From: an uncultured Collinsella sp.
GTDB taxonomy: Bacteria > Actinomycetota > Coriobacteriia > Coriobacteriales > Coriobacteriaceae
Direction: 5' to 3'
DNA length: 64,000 nt
NCBI GenBank assembly: GCA_958415665.1
Contig: CATYZK010000003.1
Span: forward strand, 40,450 to 104,449
Both the position numbers and the translations under genes were made by a program. The notes beneath the pieces were generated by a model, which saw only the letters and a list, made by a program, of their open reading frames with translations, was not told the DNA's origin and searched no databases. Shown here one piece after another: positions 42,359-50,686 of the stretch. Numbering within the stretch: position 1 is the stretch's first letter; every line of letters starts with the position of its first letter.

Positions 42359-42367
42359 CGAGGGCTC

Positions 42368-43156
42368 CTAATGGCTGGAATAGCAGGTGGTGTGGGCGGC
42401 GCGGAAGCGGCAGTGTTCGCGCATGCGGCAGATATTGCAGGTGGGGCGGGTCTGGGCGTCGTGGACATCGCCGTCGAACAGGCCGATCACCGCGGTCACG
42501 CTCTTGGTAGGCATGAGCAGGCTGGTGGGTGTGACGGTGAGTCCAATGAGGCGTGTGGCGTTGAGTGCGTCGACGATTGAGCGCTGAGCCGAAAGCGGGC
42601 AGTCGCCATATCCGGGGCTAAAGCGCCAGTTGCCGGCGAGTCCGTGTGCGGCAGCGTCCGCCTTGACCTGCTGGTCCATCTGCTCAACGGCGGCCTCAAC
42701 ATATGCCGAGCACGCGGCGTCGAGCACAGCGCCCTCCAGGGGCTGCTGGGCTCCCGTGGTGCGCAGACGACGCTCGGCGTCCATGCCGAGGGTGCATGCC
42801 ATGAGCGCGGCAAAGCGGGCGTCTTTGAGATGGCGATAGATATCGCGACCCTGCAGCTCAACGTTCGTGCCAACCAAGCGGATGCAGGGCTCTCCCTGCT
42901 CGTCCACGCCCGTGGCATCGACGGCAAACACGCGCCGCACGCCACGGGGCTCAATGTCCAGCTCAAGGCGCTCGACCACAAGCTCAATACGTCGTGACAG
43001 CTCGGGCTCAATCTGCTGCCCGCCGTAACCCAGATATCGCAGCATCTCGGCACGGTCGACACGGGGATGGTGCGCAGCATCGACACGGTAAAGCGCCGGC
43101 GACGCAAGGTCGGCCGGCACTTCGACAGCGGTTGTATCGATGTGCGGTTTTTCCAT
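42368..43156 (-). CDS. stand-alone methionine synthase activation-domain protein
   Basis: A 262-aa protein related to the C-terminal reactivation domain of MetH. Evidence is the NWRFSPGYGDCPLSAQRSIVDAL signature, broken here to GNWRFSPGYGDCPLS, which binds SAM, and the TPTSLLMPTKSVTAVIGL segment. The C-terminus carries a Cys motif, CNICRMREHC, not seen in classical MetH. It lies between metF and metH. The ATG overlaps the metF stop (TAATG), and metH starts 10 bases after its stop. It presumably reactivates oxidised cobalamin on MetH in trans. Confidence 0.88.
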   Translation of the reverse strand: MEKPHIDTTAVEVPADLASPALYRVDAAHHPRVDRAEMLRYLGYGGQQIEPELSRRIELVVERLELDIEPRGVRRVFAVDATGVDEQGEPCIRLVGTNVELQGRDIYRHLKDARFAALMACTLGMDAERRLRTTGAQQPLEGAVLDAACSAYVEAAVEQMDQQVKADAAAHGLAGNWRFSPGYGDCPLSAQRSIVDALNATRLIGLTVTPTSLLMPTKSVTAVIGLFDGDVHDAQTRPTCNICRMREHCRFRAAHTTCYSSH

Positions 43157-44028
43157 TACCCTAGGCGCTCCATAATGGTCGCGGCGATCGCAGGACGATT
43201 CATAGTGTACAGGTGCAGACCGGCGGCACCGTGCTCCTTAAGGTCGCAAAGCTGACGGGCGGCATAATCTACACCGGCTGCCTGCAGGCTCTCGGGGTCG
43301 TTCTCGTACTTGGCGAGAATCTTGATGACGGGGGAGGGCAGCGAGGCGCCGCACATAAAGACCATGCGGCTGATTTGGGATTTGCCCATAAACGGCATGA
43401 TGCCCGCGGTGATGGGTGCCGTGATGCCCGCCTTGTCGGCAAGCTCGCGGAAGCGGTAGAAGCACTCATTATCAAAGAAGAGCTGCGTCACAAAGAAACT
43501 TGCGCCGGCGTCCTGTTTTTGCTTGAGGTATTCGACCGAAGCGTTGAGGTCCTCACAGGCAATGTGGCCCTCGGGGTAGGCTGCGGCGCCCACACAAAAG
43601 CCGGCGTCGACGAGCTCGGGGATGAGGTCGCGGGCGTAGGCGTAGTCCGAGGCGGGCTTGTCGTCCTCGGTCGCGCCAGCGGGCAGATCACCGCGCAGGG
43701 CCAGGATGTTTTCTACGCCGGCGGTGCGGTATTCGTCGATCTTGGCGGCGATATCGGCATGCGTGCGGCCAACGCAGGTGAGGTGCGCCACCGAGGGCGT
43801 ATCGAATTCGCTCGTAATCATATGCGCGATGGGGGCGGTGGTGGCGCCGTTGCCCGAGCCGCCAGCGGAACAAGTGACCGAGACAAAGCTCGGCGAAAGT
43901 TTGCACAGATTGCCCGCCACTTCGCGAGCCGTATCGAGGGTAAGCTCACCCTTGGGCGGGAACATCTCAAACGAAACGGGTGCAGTGCCCTGGGATGCTG
44001 CCTGCTTAAAAACCTCGTCGACGCGCAT
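43156..44028 (-). CDS. metF: methylenetetrahydrofolate reductase
   Basis: A 290-aa flavoprotein barrel reducing 5,10-methylene-THF to 5-methyl-THF, the methyl donor used by MetH. Markers are VSFEMFPPKGE, AHLTCVGRTHADI, NILALRGDLP, FFVTQLFFDNECFYRF and PITAGIMPF. AAAGGAG lies 6 bases before ATG 44028; the extension to 44091 is not supported. First gene of the metF-activation-metH operon, divergent from the GSIII gene. Confidence 0.95.
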   Translation of the reverse strand: MRVDEVFKQAASQGTAPVSFEMFPPKGELTLDTAREVAGNLCKLSPSFVSVTCSAGGSGNGATTAPIAHMITSEFDTPSVAHLTCVGRTHADIAAKIDEYRTAGVENILALRGDLPAGATEDDKPASDYAYARDLIPELVDAGFCVGAAAYPEGHIACEDLNASVEYLKQKQDAGASFFVTQLFFDNECFYRFRELADKAGITAPITAGIMPFMGKSQISRMVFMCGASLPSPVIKILAKYENDPESLQAAGVDYAARQLCDLKEHGAAGLHLYTMNRPAIAATIMERLG

Positions 44029-44189
44029 ATCGTGCTCCTTTAGACATTTAGTGCGATGTGTTGTAAGGATTCTACAGCACCACTGTGCCACGGTGGAGTT
44101 TTACTCGCTATTTAGGGATACCAATCAAAGATGCCTTGCTATCGGCATTTCCTATAGCAGAGCGGCTCATTTTGACACGGGCTATAAAG

Positions 44190-44215
44190 ACTGGTATCTG
44201 ATGCGAAATACCAGT
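44190..44215. promoter_or_regulatory. inverted repeat in the metF-glnN divergent region
   Basis: ACTGGTAT and ATACCAGT are perfect 8-base complements with a 10-base spacer. A related half-site, GGATACCAATC, lies near 44116. A regulator operator for metF is possible. Confidence 0.4.
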
Positions 44216-44339
44216 TAATAGAGCCCCATCCCAAATTGACTACCCTTAAACCATGGGGAGAGGTCTGCAATTTATACAGTTGATTGGCTGTTGAGAGCGG
44301 CAACGCCGCCGCGATGCGGTAACCTCATTGATTGGTTTC

Positions 44340-44374
44340 GTGACAGCAACATAACGGTAATGTTGCGGAAACAC
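44340..44374 (+). promoter_or_regulatory. candidate nitrogen-regulator site before GSIII
   Basis: The inverted repeat GCAACAT-AACGGTA-ATGTTGC (44346-44366) sits in a stretch holding GTGAC-N6-ATAAC and GTAAT-N6-GAAAC. These resemble the half-sites of the actinobacterial GlnR box (GTNAC-N6-GAAAC), though spacing between pairs is not canonical. The rest of 44029-44451 holds no gene. Confidence 0.3.
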
Positions 44375-44451
44375 GACGAGCCTAATCTATGACTCGTTCG
44401 TTAGTAATCAACACCGCTTCTCACGCGGTGCCGATACGAAGGGAGTTCCGT

Positions 44452-46539
44452 ATGGCCGAACTTACTGACCGCTTCGGGACCATGGTGTTCTCTGAGGAAG
44501 TCATGAAGGACTACCTCCCCAAGGACATTTGGAAGCGCCTTGCTGCAACCCTCGAGGACGGTGAGCCGCTCGACCTGGATGTGGCCAACGCCGTTGCCCA
44601 CGCCATGAAGGTCTGGGCCATCTCCAAGGGCGCGACGCACTACGCGCACTGGTTCCAGCCGCTTTCGGGCATTACTTCCGAGAAGCACGACAGCTTCCTC
44701 GAGCCCAACCACGACGGCACCGCCATTACCAAGTTTACGGGCAAGAACCTCATCCAGGGCGAGCCCGATGCCTCGAGCTTCCCCAACGGCGGCCTGCGCG
44801 CCACCTTCGAGGCCCGTGGCTACACCGCTTGGGATCCCACCAGCCCCGCATTCATTAAGGACGATGTCCTGTGCATCCCCACGGCTTTCTGCTCCTACAC
44901 GGGCGAGGCCCTGGACAAGAAGACCCCGCTGCTGCGCTCCATGACCGCGCTCTCGCGTGAGTCCAAGCGCGTTCTGGCGCTGTTTGGCAAGACCCCCAAG
45001 AAGGTTGTTCCTTCCGTGGGCGACGAGCAGGAGTACTTCCTGATCAAGAAGGACGCTTACCGCAAGCGCAAGGACCTGGTCATCACCGGCCGCACCCTCT
45101 TTGGTGCTGCCCCCTGCAAGGGCCAGGAGCTCGAGGAGCACTACTTTGGCGCTATCCGCCCCACCGTCTCGGCCTACATGAAGGATCTGGACGATGAACT
45201 GTGGGCGCTTGGCATTCCTGCCAAGACCAAGCACAACGAGGTTGCTCCCTGCCAGCATGAGCTCGCACCGGTCTATGGCGAGGTCAACGAGGCCATCGAC
45301 CAGAATCTGGTCATGATGGAGAAGATGAAGCTCATCGCCTCCCGCCACGACTTGGTCTGTCTGCTGCACGAGAAGCCCTTCGAGGGCATCAACGGTTCGG
45401 GTAAGCACAACAACTGGTCGCTTGGCACCGAGTCCGAGAATCTGCTCGATCCGGGCGACACCCCGCTCGACAACCTGCAGTTCATTGTCTTCCTCACCGC
45501 GGTGATCGAGGCCGTCGATAACTATCAGGAGCTCCTGCGTGCCTCCGTTGCCTCGGCCGGCAACGACCATCGTCTGGGCGCCAACGAGGCTCCTCCGGCG
45601 ATTATGTCCATCTTCCTGGGCGACCAGCTTACCGAGGTCGTCGAGAAGATCATCGATGGCAAGGCTTCCGTCCATGCCACGCGCGGCGTGCTCGACCTGG
45701 GCGCCGATACTCTGCCCAAGCTGATGCAGGACAACACCGACCGCAACCGCACCTCCCCGTTTGCCTTCACCGGCAACAAGTTCGAGTTCCGTGCCTGCGG
45801 CTCCGAGCAGAACGTCTCCGACTCCAACCTGGTGCTCGATGCCGCCGTGGCCAAGTCGCTCAAGTCCTTCGCCGATGCCCTTGAGGGTACGCCCGAGGAT
45901 GATTTCCAGGACGCCGCGCTCGAGTACTGCAAGAAGGTCCTGACCGACCACCAGCGCATCCTCTTCTCCGGTGACGGTTACTCCGATGAGTGGCCCGTCG
46001 AGGCCGAGAAGCGCGGCCTTGCCAACAACAAGACCACGGCCGACGCCCTGCCCGCCTTTGTTTCCGATAAGGCCATTGCGCTCTTTGAGGAGACGGGCGT
46101 CCTGACCAAGGCCGAGGCCCAGTGCCGTTACGACTGCAAGCTCGAGAAGTACAACAAGCTTATGAACATCGAGGCTACCACGATGGTTCGCGAGGCGCGT
46201 CGTACCTATCGCCCGGTCATTACCGCCTACGCCACCAAGGTCGCTAAGGGCCTTGAGACTATTCGTGCCGCCGGTGCTGAGGCCGCCATGCAGTGCGAGC
46301 AGAACACGCTCAACAAGCTCTGCAACGGCATCACCGCCATCAACGACTCCATCAAGGCGCTCGATGCCGTACACCAGAAGGCCGAGGCTCTCGATGGCCA
46401 GGAGCAGGCCAATGTGTACGCGCACGAGGTCGTTCCCGCTATGGATACGTTGCGCGCCGCCGTGGACGCCATGGAAGAGATCGTGGCCGCCGACTACTGG
46501 CCGGTCCCGACCTACGACGACATTCTGTTCTACGTGTAG
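44452..46539 (+). CDS. glnN: type III glutamine synthetase
   Basis: A 695-aa ATP-dependent glutamine synthetase of class III. The length (about 700 aa) separates it from GSI/GSII. Markers are YAHWFQPLSG near the N-terminus, VGDEQEYFLI, TKHNEVAPCQHELAP, GINGSGKHNNWS and SASAGNDHRLGANEAPPA with minor differences. It assimilates ammonia in the cytoplasm. AAGGGAG lies before ATG 44452; the extension to 44389 has no ribosome-binding site. A strong terminator follows. Regulation by nitrogen status is suggested by the upstream repeat but unproven. Confidence 0.97.
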   Translation: MAELTDRFGTMVFSEEVMKDYLPKDIWKRLAATLEDGEPLDLDVANAVAHAMKVWAISKGATHYAHWFQPLSGITSEKHDSFLEPNHDGTAITKFTGKNLIQGEPDASSFPNGGLRATFEARGYTAWDPTSPAFIKDDVLCIPTAFCSYTGEALDKKTPLLRSMTALSRESKRVLALFGKTPKKVVPSVGDEQEYFLIKKDAYRKRKDLVITGRTLFGAAPCKGQELEEHYFGAIRPTVSAYMKDLDDELWALGIPAKTKHNEVAPCQHELAPVYGEVNEAIDQNLVMMEKMKLIASRHDLVCLLHEKPFEGINGSGKHNNWSLGTESENLLDPGDTPLDNLQFIVFLTAVIEAVDNYQELLRASVASAGNDHRLGANEAPPAIMSIFLGDQLTEVVEKIIDGKASVHATRGVLDLGADTLPKLMQDNTDRNRTSPFAFTGNKFEFRACGSEQNVSDSNLVLDAAVAKSLKSFADALEGTPEDDFQDAALEYCKKVLTDHQRILFSGDGYSDEWPVEAEKRGLANNKTTADALPAFVSDKAIALFEETGVLTKAEAQCRYDCKLEKYNKLMNIEATTMVREARRTYRPVITAYATKVAKGLETIRAAGAEAAMQCEQNTLNKLCNGITAINDSIKALDAVHQKAEALDGQEQANVYAHEVVPAMDTLRAAVDAMEEIVAADYWPVPTYDDILFYV

Positions 46540-46568
46540 AGCGTAACTGACATATCGTCACGGTATTG

Positions 46569-46603
46569 AGCCGGGGTCCGCATCGCGCGGGCCCCGGCTT
46601 TTT
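46569..46603 (+). terminator. intrinsic terminator after glnN
   Basis: AGCCGGGGTCCGC and GCGGGCCCCGGCT form a 13-bp stem with one G-T pair, followed by TTTT. Confidence 0.92.
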
Positions 46604-46716
46604 GCGCCGAGTTTGGCGCACATATGGCGCATGTGTTTGGCATGCGGGGCGTTGTGTTGGAGTGAAATTGACGGTTTGGATTCGCTTCGAGATCGATTCG
46701 CCGGTCTCGTAAGGGA

Positions 46717-46940
46717 CCGTGTTCAAAAAATGCCAAATATGAGTACTGTCACCTGTTGAGTATCATAATTAATTAGCACTATTCTGCAAGTTACGCAACA
46801 TATGTCCAGATACGCAGCCGATGAATAGGCATCAATGTCCCTCTGTTGGCCGGTTTTGGTCCAGATTTACCCTCTGTAGGTCATAAATCGCTGCTACTAA
46901 ATTGGTATCAGTACTCATATTTGCCACTTTTTGAACACGG
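46717..46940. mobile_element. MITE-like AT-rich element with 32-bp terminal inverted repeats
   Basis: Terminal arms 46717-46748 and 46909-46940 match at 30 of 32 positions in inverted orientation (outer CCGTGTTC, inner GAGTACTG). The interior is AT-rich, without a convincing gene and unlike its surroundings. No target-site duplication is obvious. Size (224 bp) and structure fit a non-autonomous element. Confidence 0.55.
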
Positions 46941-47000
46941 GCCCCCGGATGCAGTGTGGATCGGCACCGTGTCGGATTCGAATCCCGGCGCCGGGACAGC

Positions 47001-47031
47001 AAAAAGCCCGTCACCGTGAGGGTAACGGGCT
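47001..47031 (-). terminator. terminator of the tRNA-Glu gene (minus strand)
   Basis: AGCCCGT and ACGGGCT (7 bp, plus inner CACC/GGGT pairing), followed on the minus strand by TTTT. Confidence 0.8.
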
Positions 47032-47043
47032 TTTCAATTCAAA

Positions 47044-47120
47044 TGGTGCCCCCAACGGGATTCGAACCCGTGATATCCACCTTGAAAGGGTGGCGTCCTT
47101 GGCCGCTAGACGATGGGGAC
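47044..47120 (-). tRNA. tRNA-Glu (anticodon UUC)
   Basis: A 77-nt gene including encoded CCA. The acceptor arm 5' GTCCCCA pairs with TGGGGGC, with one G-T pair. The anticodon loop is CTTTCAA with anticodon TTC. The T-arm is CGGGTTCGAATCCCG. A terminator follows on the same strand. Confidence 0.96.
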
Positions 47121-47221
47121 AGCGGGAAAGAGTATAGCAGACTTTTTCGTCAGTTCGTATATCGATGACAAACTGGAAAACCACCACACAGGCGCAGGCT
47201 TTCTATCCCGATCATCAAACA

Positions 47222-47276
47222 TCTCAATCTGTAACATCTGGGCACGTAAATTGGCTCTATCTGTTACAGATTGAGA
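47222..47276. repeat. inverted repeat pair A (TCTCAATCTGTAACA arms)
   Basis: The 15-base arms 47222-47236 and 47262-47276 are exact complements with a 25-base spacer. Confidence 0.75.
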
Positions 47277-47301
47277 CAAAAAGTAGGCGTCGGGACGAAC
47301 A

Positions 47302-47356
47302 TCTCGATCTGTAACAATAAGACGGCTTTTGGCGGTCTAGATGTTACAGATCGAGA
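47302..47356. repeat. inverted repeat pair B (TCTCGATCTGTAACA arms)
   Basis: The 15-base arms 47302-47316 and 47342-47356 are exact complements, also 25 bases apart. It differs from pair A by A to G in one arm and T to C in the other, so pairing is kept. The spacers are unrelated. Confidence 0.75.
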
Positions 47357-47379
47357 CAAACTAGCGGGACGGATCAAAA

Positions 47380-47412
47380 CCACCACAAAGGTGCCTGTCC
47401 CCTTTGTGGTAG
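47380..47412. repeat. hairpin of the GGNCAGG-loop family, inverted orientation
   Basis: On the minus strand it reads CTACCACAAAGGGGACAGGC and onward to TGGTGG: same stem and loop as the other copies, with one stem mismatch. It lies 8 bases downstream of the murT-gatD stop. Confidence 0.72.
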
Positions 47413-47419
47413 TGAGGCG

Positions 47420-49597
47420 TTAGGGGAGGAGCTTCATGGCGGCGTCGTGGGCGGTGTGCTCGTAGGTGTCGTCGAGGGGCTTGAGCGGCAGCAGGGCTGT
47501 GGCCTGCTCATCGCCGCGGCGCTCGAGGGCGTGGGTAATGAGCCAGTCGGCGAGCTCGGGGTTCTTGGGCAGTGCCGGTCCGTGTAGATACGTGCCGATG
47601 ACGCCCTTGTAGATGAGGCCCTCAAAGCCATCGTCGCCGTTGTTTCCGGTACCCGTGACGATGGACGTTCCGAGCGGCGTGGCATCTGCGTCGAGCAGAG
47701 TGCGGCCGCCGTGGTTCTCGAATCCCACAAAGGGCTCGGGTGCCAGGTCGGTCTTGACGGCGACGTTGCCGATCAGGCGGTCGGAGCCGCGTACGGTTTC
47801 GGCGGCAATGACCCCCAGACCCTCGATGCGATCCTCGCCCATATAGTACGAACGGCCGAGCAGCTGATAGCCGCCACAGATGGCAAGCAGCGAGCCGCCA
47901 TCCTCAACATAGGCCGCGACCTTGTCTTTTTGGGCGAGCAGCTCGTGTGCCACGGCTAGCTGGTCGCGGTCGGAGCCGCCACCCATCATGACGATATCGG
48001 CATCGGTCAAATCAAGCGTTTCGCCCATACGGACCTCGTCTACACGCGCGGGAATGCCACGCCAGGCGCAGCGGCGCTCGAGGGCGATAACGTTGCCGCC
48101 GTCGGCATAGAGGTTGAGGGCATCGGGGTACAGGTAGACGATACGCAGGGGGCGCGAAAGCTCGACCGGCGCAATATCGGTGGGGACAGCGCTACCATCG
48201 GCGCACGGTGCAGCGTGGGCGGCAACCGTGGCCGCATCGGTGCCTTTGAGTCCGTCGAGCTCCTTGACCAGCGGCGGGAAGGCCGTGTAGTTGGCGACGG
48301 CGTAGAAGGTGTCATCGGCGGCCTCGTCTGCCACGGCGCCAATCGCCTGCGCGACGTCCGAGATAATCGCGGCATCGATGCCGGCGTACTTGAGGCGTAC
48401 CTGCATGTCGTGCGCACGCGTGCCTCCGGCAAAGGCGACAAGACCCGGCGTGTCGGCGATGCGCTCGAAGTCGACATCGTAGATCCACGAGACATCGTGG
48501 CCGTCGGCATCGTTATCGTTTAGGAAGAAGGCGCAGAGCCTGCCACCTGCCGTTTTAATGGACTGGATCTGGCGATCGAAGCCCACGGGATTCTTGGCTA
48601 GGTTGGCCTCGACGGTGCGGCCGGCAATGTTCCAGCGGCCCATGCGTCCGCCGGCGGGGATGTAGGCATCGAGCGTGGGCTGCAAATGCGCCGCGTCCAC
48701 GCCCATCTCGCGCGCCGCAAAGAAGGCGGCGGCAACGTTGTAGACCATATACAGGCCGTTGTAGCGTGTGGCGATGTGTGCGGCAGCCGCGTCGGACGCA
48801 GATCCAAAGACCAGGTCAAAGCCGTAGCCGTCGCAGCCGAGCTCCACGCTCGTCACGCGACGGACAAGCGCAGGGCGGGCCCAGCCGCACGAGGGGCAAT
48901 GGTATGCGCCAAGCTGTCCGTACTGCACATAGTCGTACTCCAACGGTGCGTTGCACTGTGAGCAAAAACGTGAGTCGCTAATGCGGTCGGACTCGGTGCC
49001 CGTGGCGCCGTCGATGCCAAAGGCGATGCTTGCGTTGGGAACGCGCGCGGCGATCGCGGCACATAGCGGGTCGTCTGCGTTGTAGATGAGCGTTGTTGCC
49101 GGAGAGAGCTCCAACGCATGGGCGATGACGTCTTGGGTATGGTCGATCTCGCCGTAGCGGTCTAGCTGGTCGCGGAACAGGTTGAGCAGCACAAAGTACG
49201 TCGGCTTGAGCTTGGGCAGAACGCGTACGGTGTAGAGCTCGTCGCACTCAAAAACGCCCACGCGCTTGCCGTTGGCGGTTCGCTTAAGGTCGCCGCGGGC
49301 CTCGAGCAGAGCACCCACCACACCAGGCTCCATATTGTTGCCGGCACGATTGCACACCACGGTAGCACCGCTGGCAGCAACTGCGTCGGCGATGAGGTTG
49401 GATGTGGTGGTCTTGCCATTAGTACCGGTGATCACCACACTGCGGTCGACCAGGCTCGCGAGGTCGCTTAGCAGCTCGGGGTCGATCTTCATGGCGATGC
49501 GGCCGGGAAGCACGCCACCCTGGCGTTTGAGGACAGAGCGCAGTCCCCAGCGGGCGATATCGCTCGAGGTGCAGGCGAGAGATGAGCGGAGGTTCAT
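47420..49597 (-). CDS. MurT-GatD fusion: lipid II isoglutaminyl synthase
   Basis: A 725-aa enzyme that should amidate the alpha-carboxyl of D-Glu in lipid II. Residues about 1-450 are MurT: Mur-ligase P-loop ITGTNGKTTTSN, the Cys4 zinc ribbon CSQCNAP and CPSCG, and a DUF1727 C-terminal domain. From about 490 the protein is GatD, a glutaminase of the CobB/CobQ type: nucleophile Cys in LLAICGGYQLLG, and catalytic His in GTYLHGPALPKNPELADW. In Staphylococcus and Streptococcus these are two separate subunits. A linker with acidic and Ala-rich sequence joins them here. The active sites look intact. Confidence 0.92.
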   Translation of the reverse strand: MNLRSSLACTSSDIARWGLRSVLKRQGGVLPGRIAMKIDPELLSDLASLVDRSVVITGTNGKTTTSNLIADAVAASGATVVCNRAGNNMEPGVVGALLEARGDLKRTANGKRVGVFECDELYTVRVLPKLKPTYFVLLNLFRDQLDRYGEIDHTQDVIAHALELSPATTLIYNADDPLCAAIAARVPNASIAFGIDGATGTESDRISDSRFCSQCNAPLEYDYVQYGQLGAYHCPSCGWARPALVRRVTSVELGCDGYGFDLVFGSASDAAAAHIATRYNGLYMVYNVAAAFFAAREMGVDAAHLQPTLDAYIPAGGRMGRWNIAGRTVEANLAKNPVGFDRQIQSIKTAGGRLCAFFLNDNDADGHDVSWIYDVDFERIADTPGLVAFAGGTRAHDMQVRLKYAGIDAAIISDVAQAIGAVADEAADDTFYAVANYTAFPPLVKELDGLKGTDAATVAAHAAPCADGSAVPTDIAPVELSRPLRIVYLYPDALNLYADGGNVIALERRCAWRGIPARVDEVRMGETLDLTDADIVMMGGGSDRDQLAVAHELLAQKDKVAAYVEDGGSLLAICGGYQLLGRSYYMGEDRIEGLGVIAAETVRGSDRLIGNVAVKTDLAPEPFVGFENHGGRTLLDADATPLGTSIVTGTGNNGDDGFEGLIYKGVIGTYLHGPALPKNPELADWLITHALERRGDEQATALLPLKPLDDTYEHTAHDAAMKLLP

Positions 49598-49642
49598 GAA
49601 GCCGTTCCTAACATAGATGACATGGTCGGGGCGATCGCGTCG

Positions 49643-50686
49643 CTAAAAGCCGTAGCGGCGCGCAAATTCCTGGGCGAGCTGCGATACATCTTCGCAGGCG
49701 TTGGCCCAGGGGGCAAAGTCGGGGGTGTCCGAGATAATGCCGTCGGCCTCCCAAACTGCCTGGTGCGAAAGGTCCCAGGGGTCGCGCGGCTCGGGTCGGC
49801 AGGGAAGATACGGCGTCTGGTACATGGGGTTCAGCAAGAAGAACGCGCCACCCTCGCAACGGTTAGCGAACTCACGCAGCGCACGCACCGCCGGACGCAT
49901 CTTGTTCGTTTTGAACAAGAGGATCGTGCGGGCGAGCAGGTACCAAGGAGAGTTTTCGAGTGCGTCTGCCCCCATCTGCTCCTCGAGCTGGTGGGCCAGG
50001 GCAAAAAAGCCGTCCTGGTCTTCCAGGCGGGCGAGGGCGAGCAGCACGGTGCCGGCGGCTCGGGTGGGATAGCCTTCCGCCTTAAGAACACGGCGAGCAT
50101 AGTTGGCAGCAGCGCGGTAGCGGGCGCTCGCCATGCACAGCTGCGAGATGGCCTCGAGCGTGTGGAACCACCCGATAAGGGCCGGCTCGCTCACAGTAAG
50201 GTCCGCTGCGGTGACACCGTCGGCCAAAACATTATTGGCCCAGTAGTGCGGGGCCTCCATATCAAACCCGGGCACGCTCTGTTGCAGGTAGTCGGCCGTG
50301 CTCGTCTCGAGCTTCATCAGGTCGCCCAGGCAGGCGTCGACGGGCGTGTCCGCCAAAATGATGGCGAGCAGCTGGGCATCGACGGCCAGCGCATCGATGC
50401 GGACGATCTTGAGCAGCTCATCACGCATATCGTCGAACAGGCGGTTGCGCGTCTGCTCAAACTCCTCGTCGCTGCCCATGTCCTCGATGCGATGGAGCTC
50501 GTCGAGCAGGTGGCGATGAACACCGGCATAGGACAGCAGCGCCTGAGCATGCTCGGACTGCGCATACTTTTGGGGATTCGCACTCATGTCGTTATGGACA
50601 AGCTTGCGTGCTGCATCGGTGAGCTCGGGGTGCGACGCCAGATAGGTGCGCTCCAGGTAGGCGGGGATGTAGACGCTCGGATCCAT
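49643..50686 (-). CDS. TPR/ST7-like helical protein, second gene of a pair
   Basis: A 347-aa soluble protein, almost all alpha-helical, with TPR-like repeats in the middle (ASARYRAAANYARRVLKAEG and neighbours). No catalytic motif is seen. I recall ST7-like proteins with this layout, but the family call is tentative. GGGAGGAG precedes the ATG, which overlaps the stop of the upstream gene (TAATG), so the two are translationally coupled and probably work together. Next downstream is murT-gatD, 45 bases away, possibly co-transcribed. Confidence 0.65.
   Translation of the reverse strand: MDPSVYIPAYLERTYLASHPELTDAARKLVHNDMSANPQKYAQSEHAQALLSYAGVHRHLLDELHRIEDMGSDEEFEQTRNRLFDDMRDELLKIVRIDALAVDAQLLAIILADTPVDACLGDLMKLETSTADYLQQSVPGFDMEAPHYWANNVLADGVTAADLTVSEPALIGWFHTLEAISQLCMASARYRAAANYARRVLKAEGYPTRAAGTVLLALARLEDQDGFFALAHQLEEQMGADALENSPWYLLARTILLFKTNKMRPAVRALREFANRCEGGAFFLLNPMYQTPYLPCRPEPRDPWDLSHQAVWEADGIISDTPDFAPWANACEDVSQLAQEFARRYGF

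Noticed and set aside
44029..44200. Cobalamin or SAM riboswitch before metF
   Set aside because: No B12-box-like or SAM-box-like conserved blocks are seen in the minus-strand leader.
46960..47000. tRNA-like T-arm on the plus strand (GGATTCGAATCCCGG near 46973)
   Set aside because: No matching acceptor, D-arm or anticodon loop upstream, and the five-base T-stem is broken. At most a decayed tRNA fragment.
46832..47014. 60-aa minus-strand frame in the MITE-like element
   Set aside because: It spans the element border and the tRNA terminator and has no ribosome-binding site.
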